Assembly: GCA_948788915.1 (NCBI GenBank)
Contig: CAQFOZ010000025.1
Coordinates: 1 to 37,130 of the forward strand
Reading direction: 5' to 3'
Length of the DNA: 37,130 nt
Source: an uncultured Muribaculaceae bacterium
GTDB lineage: Bacteria > Bacteroidota > Bacteroidia > Bacteroidales > Muribaculaceae
In this document: piece after piece, positions 15,640 to 23,400 of the stretch
Numbering within the stretch: position 1 is the first letter of the stretch
Layout of the letters: each line of letters begins with the position of its first letter
Position numbers and translations under genes: made by a program
Notes under the pieces: model-generated
What the model was told of the DNA's origin: nothing
The model's database searches: none
Seen by the model: only the letters and a program-made list of their open reading frames with translations

Positions 15640-17466
15640 ATGGCACAAATTTCAAAAGAGAATTCTGTGTTGGCATTGGCTACAAGATTCTCTAATCATG
15701 GAGACTGGATTGTTGAACAGCAATTCGTATTGCAGATGGGTTCGTCTTATTTAATGGCACATGGAATCGGCAAGCCGTTGGAGAAGGACGCAACCACAGA
15801 GATTGAGGTTCCGGAAGATGGTGAGTACAATGTTTATGTACGCACAAAGAACTGGACAAAATATTGGTCTGACGGTCCAACTCCCGGTATCTTCGAAGTT
15901 GTGATTGATGGAGAAGCAAATGGCGTTTTCGGAAATGACGATAACAAAGAGTGGCACTGGCAAAAAGGCGCTAAAGTAAATCTAAAGAAGGGAAAACATA
16001 CCCTTGCTCTGCATGATCTGATGGGCTTTGACGGTCGTTGCGATGCAGTATTGCTGACAACATCTGACGAGGTGCCCGGAAATAGTCTCGAGGACTACAA
16101 AGCATTGCGTGAAGCTGTTCTCGGCAAAGAGCCTGTTGTAGATAAAGGAGAATACGATCTTGTAGTGGTTGGTGGCGGTATGTCAGGTATCTGTGCTGCT
16201 ATCGCGGCTGCTCGTTTCGGTACAAAGGTAGCTTTGATTCAGGACCGTTATCTTCTTGGAGGAAACAACTCTTCGGAAGTGCGTGTAGGTCTTGGCGGTC
16301 AGATAAATGTTGACCCGTATCCATCGTTAGGCTATATCTTCAATGAGATCGGACCGGATCGTATCGGTAATGCCCGTGGCGCACATCACTATCAGGACTG
16401 GAAAAAGACCGATGTCGTAAATGCAGAAAAGAATATCACTCTTTTCCTCGGTTATACAGTTGACCAGGTCGAGATGGATGGAAACAAAATCAAGAGTGTA
16501 GAAGCTGTTGAGGCAACCAACCAGGATAGAATCAAGATCAGCGGTAAGCTTTTCAGCGATTGTACAGGTGATGCTCATCTTGCAGTTCTTGCAGGCGCTG
16601 AGACCAGAATGGGCCGTGAGGCAAAATCTGAGTTCAACGAGCGTCTTGCTCCGGAAAAGGCAGACGACATGACTATGGGTGTTTCTGTAGAGTGGTATTG
16701 CGAAGACTGGAACACACCTTGCTCATTCCCTGACTCTTTGGACTGGGGTCTTGAGCTTGATGAATATACTGTAGAACCGGTACACCGTGCCAACTGGTAT
16801 TGGGAGGTCGGTATGATGGACGATCAGGTTGCTGACGCAGAGAAGATCCGTGACTACGGTATGTATGTTGCATATTCTACATTCTCATACTGTAAGAATC
16901 GTCTTGCAAACAAAGAGGACTGGGAGTGCACTCATCTTACATGGGTATCTCACGTATCTGGTAAGCGTGAATCACGTCGTATTGTAGGTGATATGATCCT
17001 TACAGAACAGGATCTTACCCGTCCGCGTCCATACGAGGATGGTACATGTACAACAACCTGGCGAATTGACCAGCATTATCCACAGGAAGAGAACTCCAAG
17101 AAATATCCGGGAGAACCCTGGTTGTCATATGGTGTCCTTACTCCAATTGATTTCTACGCGCTTCCATACCGTATTTTCTACTCAAAAGATATTGCGAACA
17201 TGTTCATGGCTGGACGTAATGTCAGCGTGTCACATATTGCGCTCGGTTCAGTCCGCGTAATGCGTACTTGCGGTATGATGGGTGAGGTTGTCGGTCTTGC
17301 AGCATCTATATGTGCTAAGAAAGACTGCATGCCTCGTGATATTTATACCACATATTTCTCAGACCTTCAGGATTTGATGCGTAAGGGTGCTGGTCGCACA
17401 GATGTTCCTTATACTCAGTTCTACCATCAGATCGACCGCACTGGTCATATTGCTGAAGACAGATAA
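15640..17466 (+). CDS. FAD-dependent oxidoreductase with N-terminal beta-sandwich domain
   Basis: The 608-residue protein has two parts. Residues 1-165 are a lectin/CBM-like beta-sandwich (GDWIVEQQFVLQMGSSYLMA, then EVPEDGEYNVYVRTKNW and ALHDLMGFDGRCDAVLL). Residues 170-600 are an FAD_oxidored-type domain with the dinucleotide motif VVVGGGMSG (Gly178, Gly180, Gly183) and GGNNSSEVRVG. FSDCTGDAHLAVLAGA resembles the second FAD-contacting strand. The substrate is unknown; relatives appear in carbohydrate-related loci. No signal peptide is visible, although the next gene, 16 bp downstream, encodes an exported protein. Many CGT, GGT and AAG codons suggest high expression. Confidence 0.85.
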   Translation: MAQISKENSVLALATRFSNHGDWIVEQQFVLQMGSSYLMAHGIGKPLEKDATTEIEVPEDGEYNVYVRTKNWTKYWSDGPTPGIFEVVIDGEANGVFGNDDNKEWHWQKGAKVNLKKGKHTLALHDLMGFDGRCDAVLLTTSDEVPGNSLEDYKALREAVLGKEPVVDKGEYDLVVVGGGMSGICAAIAAARFGTKVALIQDRYLLGGNNSSEVRVGLGGQINVDPYPSLGYIFNEIGPDRIGNARGAHHYQDWKKTDVVNAEKNITLFLGYTVDQVEMDGNKIKSVEAVEATNQDRIKISGKLFSDCTGDAHLAVLAGAETRMGREAKSEFNERLAPEKADDMTMGVSVEWYCEDWNTPCSFPDSLDWGLELDEYTVEPVHRANWYWEVGMMDDQVADAEKIRDYGMYVAYSTFSYCKNRLANKEDWECTHLTWVSHVSGKRESRRIVGDMILTEQDLTRPRPYEDGTCTTTWRIDQHYPQEENSKKYPGEPWLSYGVLTPIDFYALPYRIFYSKDIANMFMAGRNVSVSHIALGSVRVMRTCGMMGEVVGLAASICAKKDCMPRDIYTTYFSDLQDLMRKGAGRTDVPYTQFYHQIDRTGHIAEDR

Positions 17467-17482
17467 TAGATTAAGTTTTTAG

Positions 17483-19150
17483 ATGTACAAAATGAAATTA
17501 AAAAATATAGTAATGATAATGGCGGCAACCGCAATGGTTGCGCCATTATCTGTTTATGCAAAAGCAAAACAGCAACCTGCTATCTATGGTCAGGTGACTG
17601 CAGCTGGTAAACCTGTTGCAGGTGTTGCCGTAAGTGACGGTGTAAGCATCGTGAAGACTGACGCAAACGGCAACTATGCTATCCAGAACAGCGACAAGTC
17701 AGACGGCACTGTATTCATTACAACCCCGTCTGGATATATGGCCTTGAGTAACGACGGCTTTCAGCCCGGATTCTGGCGTACACTTAATTCTCCGGCCGGT
17801 ACATCAGAGGTTCATAACTTTGAGCTTACTCCTCAGAATCAGGATGTATATTCGGTACTTTATCTTCCGGATCTTCATTTGACCAATGAGGATGAGAAGC
17901 GAGATATTGCAGCCTTTGAGTCTCTTGCATATCCTGTAATACAGTCTCTGTATAATCAGTATTCCGAATATGGACCCGTATATTGCTTTAACCTGGGTGA
18001 TATCTCCCACGATATATATTGGTACGATTACGGATTTACTCTGGATAAAGTTATCGAATACCTTAAAGGTAAAGCATGGCCGTTTATGACTTACAGCGTT
18101 TCAGGAAACCATGACAACGACCCTTCTGTTATAGGCGAGAATGTTGATGACCGTGCGGCATGGCTGTACAGGAAGATTTTGGGTCCGGCGCAGTATTCCG
18201 TTAATATCGGTAATGATCACTGGATCTTCCTTGACAACATACAGTATATAAATGTGGCAGGCAAGGGAAAGAAAGCCAAAGGTGTTAAAGGAGACCGCTC
18301 TTACAATCACACTTTTACTCCTGCTCAGCTCGCATGGATTGAGAAGGATCTTCAAAATGTCGAGCCTGGTCAGCAGGTGCGTGTTGTGTGCCACGCTCCT
18401 CTGTTGATGGAAACTAAGAAAACCGGAATGGTGTTCAAAAAAGAGGATATGGATAAGTTTGACCGTCTGTTCTCAAAGTTTGACTACGTGCCTATTTATT
18501 CAGGTCACGCACATTCTTTGACTTACTGCAAACATGAGGATTATCCGCGTTTCTTCCAGCATATAGGGCCGGCGGCATCTGGCAATATGTGGACAACGAG
18601 CCGCTATGATCAGACGTTGTCGACAGATGGCACAGAAGCTGGTGTGTTTGTAGGCAAGTTTGTGAAGAATCAGCCGGAAGACCGTCAGCTATATACATAT
18701 GCCCAGGGCAAAAGCGCGATGCGTACTTATGACCTGAATTCAGTAGGAGACTATTATAAAAATGACAGTATTGTTAGAAAGGAATTAAGTTTCTTCCCCA
18801 AGAGAACTGACTTCTCCGATCCCAAATATAAAAATTGTGTCCTTATCAATTATTGGCTTTATGAGCCGGGACAGACTGTAGAGTTCATAGAAGATGGAGC
18901 TCCCTTGGATGTAACCTATGCAAGTGATGTGGAAGATCCTTTGTGGAATGTGATTTATTATGCTCCTCTTACAGCGCAACTGGGAGAGTATAAATCCTCA
19001 TACAATCAGCGTACAAGTGCACATTTGTTTATGGCAAAGGCTAAAACATCAGATCGGCCGATTGAAATCCGCGTAAAAAATGCTGATGGAAAACTTGTCC
19101 GTTCAGAGGTTATGCACAGACCCAAGAAGTTTGATCGCACTGCCAACTGA
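17483..19150 (+). CDS. Exported calcineurin-like metallophosphoesterase
   Basis: The 555-residue protein has a signal peptide ending near VYAKA (residue 27; an alternative start is the ATG at 17492). A small carboxypeptidase-regulatory-like beta domain (about 35-117) precedes the phosphoesterase domain. The metal motifs are DLH (130-132), GDISHD (172-177), SGNHD (207-211), CHAP and GHAH. All the expected metal ligands are present, so it should hydrolyse a phosphomonoester or phosphodiester in the periplasm. A C-terminal beta domain characteristic of this subfamily follows. It is co-transcribed with the FAD oxidoreductase and ends 30 bp before the hairpin of repeat copy 2. Confidence 0.9.
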   Translation: MYKMKLKNIVMIMAATAMVAPLSVYAKAKQQPAIYGQVTAAGKPVAGVAVSDGVSIVKTDANGNYAIQNSDKSDGTVFITTPSGYMALSNDGFQPGFWRTLNSPAGTSEVHNFELTPQNQDVYSVLYLPDLHLTNEDEKRDIAAFESLAYPVIQSLYNQYSEYGPVYCFNLGDISHDIYWYDYGFTLDKVIEYLKGKAWPFMTYSVSGNHDNDPSVIGENVDDRAAWLYRKILGPAQYSVNIGNDHWIFLDNIQYINVAGKGKKAKGVKGDRSYNHTFTPAQLAWIEKDLQNVEPGQQVRVVCHAPLLMETKKTGMVFKKEDMDKFDRLFSKFDYVPIYSGHAHSLTYCKHEDYPRFFQHIGPAASGNMWTTSRYDQTLSTDGTEAGVFVGKFVKNQPEDRQLYTYAQGKSAMRTYDLNSVGDYYKNDSIVRKELSFFPKRTDFSDPKYKNCVLINYWLYEPGQTVEFIEDGAPLDVTYASDVEDPLWNVIYYAPLTAQLGEYKSSYNQRTSAHLFMAKAKTSDRPIEIRVKNADGKLVRSEVMHRPKKFDRTAN

Positions 19151-19180
19151 TTGTTGTTTTGCAAAACGGAATAAAAATAT

Positions 19181-19222
19181 GAATGCGGCCGGTTTCACAA
19201 CCAGCCGCATTCATTGTTTTCC
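19181..19222 (+). terminator. Probable terminator of the oxidoreductase-phosphoesterase operon
   Basis: The 32-nt hairpin (nine perfect pairs, one mismatch, four pairs) starts 30 bp after the phosphoesterase stop and is followed by ATTGTTTTCC. The U-tract is short, so termination is likely but not certain. Confidence 0.55.
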
Positions 19223-19289
19223 ATAATAACTTTTTCGAACTAACCTAACATCATGAAACGATTTATCTTTCTTTCTGACTATATAACAT
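19181..19289 (+). repeat. Hairpin-containing direct repeat, copy 2
   Basis: This is the second copy of the element at 15329, in the same orientation. Its hairpin (19181-19212) is identical in sequence to copy 1. The following block differs by two single-base indels and a couple of substitutions up to GAAACGATTT (19264), then diverges. It lies in the 305-bp gap after the phosphoesterase gene; the rest of that gap is AT-rich with no further feature seen. Confidence 0.9.
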
Positions 19290-19455
19290 TGATGGCAGAA
19301 AAAAGGTTTTCAAAAAAAATAAAAATTTGCAAAATTTTTTATTAAACCTTTTGCATTATTTATTGTCATATTAACAGAAATAAGTTAAGAAAATTATAGA
19401 GGTGATGTGAAGCCTTTGATTTTCAGGTGGATTTGTTATAACAGGGTATATAGAG

Positions 19456-19899
19456 ATGAACGAGGAAGATAGATTGATAGAAAAATATGGCAGGAATACC
19501 GGAATGAAAGTTCCGGATGGTTATTTTGAGTCGGTGTATGCCGAGATAAGTGCCAAATTGCCTGAATATAATCAGACTCGCAGGTTTGTTGATATGACAT
19601 TCTGGCAGCGTGTTAAACCATATGTTTATCTGGCAGCCATGTTTGCCGGCATATGGTTGATGATGAAGGTGTTTTATATATCCTCCCAAATGGACGATAT
19701 GAGCCTCGATAATCCTCCAGAGCAGATTGTTCTTGCAATGTCGGACGCAAGTATGAGTGAAGAGTTTGTGACACCGGTTTCTGCCCCGGATTTTGAATTG
19801 GAGGAGGCTGTTATTAGAGATTATTCGGACATAGATGACTTTGAACGGGATTTTGGTTATAAGATAGATGCCCGTTATGATAAATTGAAACTTGATTGA
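19456..19899 (+). CDS. Single-pass membrane protein, probable partner of the ECF sigma factor
   Basis: The 147-residue protein has no signal peptide. It has a cytoplasmic N-terminal part (MNEEDRLIEKYGRN, then KVPDGYFESVYAEISAKLP), one membrane helix (about 56-75, in YVYLAAMFAGIWLMM), and an acidic C-terminal part. The VPDGYFE-LP pattern followed by one helix is what I associate with the small gene directly after RpoE-like sigma genes in Bacteroidales. An anti-sigma role is inferred, not shown. Its distance of 6.7 kb from the sigma gene is unusual. It is 4 bp before the Spy-like gene. Confidence 0.65.
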   Translation: MNEEDRLIEKYGRNTGMKVPDGYFESVYAEISAKLPEYNQTRRFVDMTFWQRVKPYVYLAAMFAGIWLMMKVFYISSQMDDMSLDNPPEQIVLAMSDASMSEEFVTPVSAPDFELEEAVIRDYSDIDDFERDFGYKIDARYDKLKLD

Positions 19900-19903
19900 A
19901 GAG

Positions 19904-20395
19904 ATGGGAAAGTTTAATAGATTCCTGCTTTTATTGTGGATTGCCTTGTCTTGTATTGCAGGAGCAAACGCACAATCTTCTGAAAAGAAATCGCGTGGTG
20001 AAATGCGGAAAGAGATTGCGGAGTTTAAAATGAAATATCTGGCTCAGGAGATGGATTTGAAAGATAATCAAATTGAGCAATTCAAAGAATTATACTCCAA
20101 AATGAATCTCGAAAAACGCAAGGCTTTCGCTACCGCAATGAAATTTGAGCGAAAGTTGAGAACTGATAAGGATGCTACGGAAGCGGATTATGAAGCGGCC
20201 GCAAAAGCAATGGATGAGGCTAAAATCAAGGATCATGACATTGATAAAAAATATGACACTCAGTTTGCAAAATTTCTCACCGCAAAACAGCGTTTCAAAA
20301 TGAAGAAGGCCGAGGAGGATTTCCGCAAAAAGGTGGAGCAAATGCATCGCGATAAAAAAGGTAAAGGTGCGAAACGAAGCTCCGGTGCCAAATAA
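19904..20395 (+). CDS. Periplasmic Spy/CpxP-like helical protein
   Basis: The 163-residue protein has a signal peptide (MGKFNRFLLLLWIALSCIAGANAQ) and a highly charged, all-helical mature region. The segments MDLKDNQIEQFKELYSKM and FLTAKQRFKMKKAEEDFRKK match the LTxxQ-type repeats of Spy/CpxP periplasmic chaperones. The frame can be read from a TTG at 19892, but the ATG at 19904 gives the clean signal peptide and avoids overlap with the upstream gene. Context suggests an envelope-stress module with the sigma factor and the membrane protein. The C-terminus is very Lys-rich. Confidence 0.72.
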   Translation: MGKFNRFLLLLWIALSCIAGANAQSSEKKSRGEMRKEIAEFKMKYLAQEMDLKDNQIEQFKELYSKMNLEKRKAFATAMKFERKLRTDKDATEADYEAAAKAMDEAKIKDHDIDKKYDTQFAKFLTAKQRFKMKKAEEDFRKKVEQMHRDKKGKGAKRSSGAK

Positions 20396-20465
20396 TACAA
20401 TAAAGATAATGATTATTGAAGGCTATAAGTTATTATTAGTTTCAGGAAATTAAATTTAAGTATAG

Positions 20466-23400
20466 ATGAATTTCCATATTATGATTGATAGATGTTTGTG
20501 TAAAAAGGTTAGCCGGGAGGCTACCTTTTTATTTTTATTGATTGTGTTATCGTTAGGTAGTATGGCAGCAGTGCAGAATCCAGATTTCGCTTATCCGCAG
20601 ACGGTGTGTGATAATGCAGAAGTCAAATTGAAAGAGTCGTTGGATAAGCGATTCTATGCCGAAGCATTGCGGTATGCGGTTCAGATAGAGATATCAAAAG
20701 ATCTGATTTCATCAGACGATTATGAGTCAGTTATCGGTCTTTATGATAATCTTGCAAATAAAATGCCTTCTCCATATAATGAGTTGGCAAGACTTCTTAA
20801 AGCCCGGAAGTATGTGTCGCTGTATAATGCCAATCGTTGGGTATATAACAACCGCACTCTGCCGGTATCATATTCTTCTGCGGACGTTAAGGAATGGAGT
20901 TGCGACATATTTGCCTTGAAAGTAAGAGAACTTGTCGATTCTGCTTTTGTTGAAACCTCAATTGCCAAAAAGACAGCCTTGTCTGTCGTTTCAGCAGTAC
21001 TTAAAGATTGGGAAGAGGCTGAAAAGGCTGGAATGACTGTTTATGATTTCATGACAATCAAAAGCGTGGATATGCTTAAGACTTTTGTAAACGCAGGAGG
21101 AGCCAGGATTATACCGTTTTCAAGCGTGGGCGCTTCTGTTAATAGTGTCAGGAATCTAAATATCAGCCAAAAGATAATGGATTTGATTGACAGTGATATA
21201 GAATGGCATGAGTCAAAGGGTGAGACGAGACTTGCAGCACTGTTTGATTATATTAAATACCGAAATCTGACAGGTGAAGAGTGCAAATCATTTTTGCGCG
21301 TTTGTATGGATAAATATCATACGACCCCATATTGTGCCCGATTTATTCTTGGAGAAGCGGATGAGTATAATGCTGTCAATGAGGAATATATAGAGCCTTC
21401 TTTGTCTGAAAAGGAACAAGAATTGACAAAATACAATGACAATATCAAGCGTAAGTATCGATTGATTGAGGAATACCTGAAGAAGTTTCCGAATTGTGAG
21501 AACAGTGACGTATTGAGAGCCAGACTTCAACAACTGTGTGACAAGAATGTTTCTGTTTCTATATCAAACCGTGTTTATCCCGGGAAAGAGGGACGTGCTA
21601 CTGTAAAATCATCCAATGTGTTCGATTTTAATCTTCTGTTGGTTAAGGTTCCTGAATCATATGTAAACAAAGGAATCAAAGCTGATGAGGTGCGTAAATA
21701 TGGTAAGGTAGTGGAGCGCATTCCTGTAAGTTTCAAAGGTTCCGCACCGGAAACTTTTGAAAAGGAGATAATATTTTCTCCACTTAAGAGCGGTATATAT
21801 GTGTTTGTGCCCTCGTCAACGAGTGAACTTTCGGGGATAATGAAGGGAGTGCAACAAAAGATGAGTTTCGCTACTTTTAATGTTTCATCTTTACAGTATT
21901 TTATTTCAAACGAAAAAAGCAAGGGAAATAATAGCAGGATATATGTTACCGACGGTTGGAATCAGAAACCTGTAAAGGGGGCCAAGATAACTCTGACAAC
22001 ATATCGTAACAAAAGCAAATTGAATCTAATTACGAACGGAGAGGGGTATGCGGAATTTCCTTCCGGCGCGTACGAAATGACAGTCCGCTATGGCTCGGAT
22101 CGTCTTGATAACGGAATTTGGGCAGGCAATTATTACGGTAGTCAAAATCGGGAGCATATCTCTGGCAGGGTGCTTACAGATCTGTCTATTTATCATCCCG
22201 GTGATTCATTGGGATTTGTCGGGATAGCTTTCAGAAGTAAAGACCGGGAGATGAGTCCGCTTCCGGATAAAATGATCTCTGTTTATCTTATGGATGCCAA
22301 TTGGCAAAAGGTAGATTCACTTGAACTTAAGACTGATAAATTCGGAAGAGTGACAGGAAAACTTTTTATCCCGACATCGGGTTTGCTTGGTCAATATTCG
22401 GTAAATATGTGCGGTTCTGAGAACGGAAACACTTATGGATCAGCAATGGTGGAAGTTGCCGATTATAAATCACCGACATTCTATATCGCTATGGACGGAT
22501 CGGAGAATACATATAAAATTGGTGATAAGATCTCCTTGAAAGGTAAGGTGATGACTTATTCGGGTATGCCAGTGGGAAACGCAAAGGTTGCATTTGATGT
22601 TTCCTATCAGACTTTGCCTTGGCTTGATTCAGGGGTTAACGCTAATTTCGGAGGAGAGGCGGAAACTGCCGAGGATGGTACATTCTGCATTGATCTGGAT
22701 ACGGAAGGCCTGCGTGATACACAATTTGCATTCGGCTGTTACAGACTGAATATAACAGTTGTCAATCCGGCAGGAGAAACACAAAGTGCTTCTCCGGTCT
22801 ATTTCTCAATTGGATCGTCATACACAATTTCATCGGATATTCCCAGTAGGGTTTTGGCTTCCGGAGTACAAACTTTCGGGGTGAACGTTAATGATATTGT
22901 TGGAACTCCGAAAGAGAAAAAAGTCTATTATAAGATTGAAAACACCAAAGATAATAGTATTGTCAGACAAGGAGAATTTTTATCACCTGTTTTCAGCCTT
23001 GATATAGATTCGTTGGCTTCCGGAAGATATAATATTACATTCTCTTTGAACGAGAAGTTCCTGAACAATGTAAATGAGCGAAATTATGTTTCTGAAGTTA
23101 TAGTATATCGCAATACGGATAAGTGCCCTCCATATCAAACATCTTTATGGGTGCCTGAAAATCAGATTATTGTTCCAGAGGGTGCCCGGGATATAAAAGT
23201 TAAGTTTGGAAGTTCTTATGCGGACAGCTGGATTTTTGTTCAGATTGCAGACTGTGATAAGGTGCTTGACAGACGTTGGATTAAGGTAAATGGGGTTAAC
23301 GATGTCCTGACTGTTCAGTCGCCTTCAGACAATAACAGGATATCCTTGGTTCTGACAGGGGTACATGATTATAATCTGAAGATGGAGACAATCAATATTA

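Noticed and set aside
12705..19455. Integrative element or prophage with integrase, transposase or tRNA attachment site
   Set aside because: No integrase, transposase, IS end, tRNA gene or clear att duplication was found; only the hairpin element repeats.
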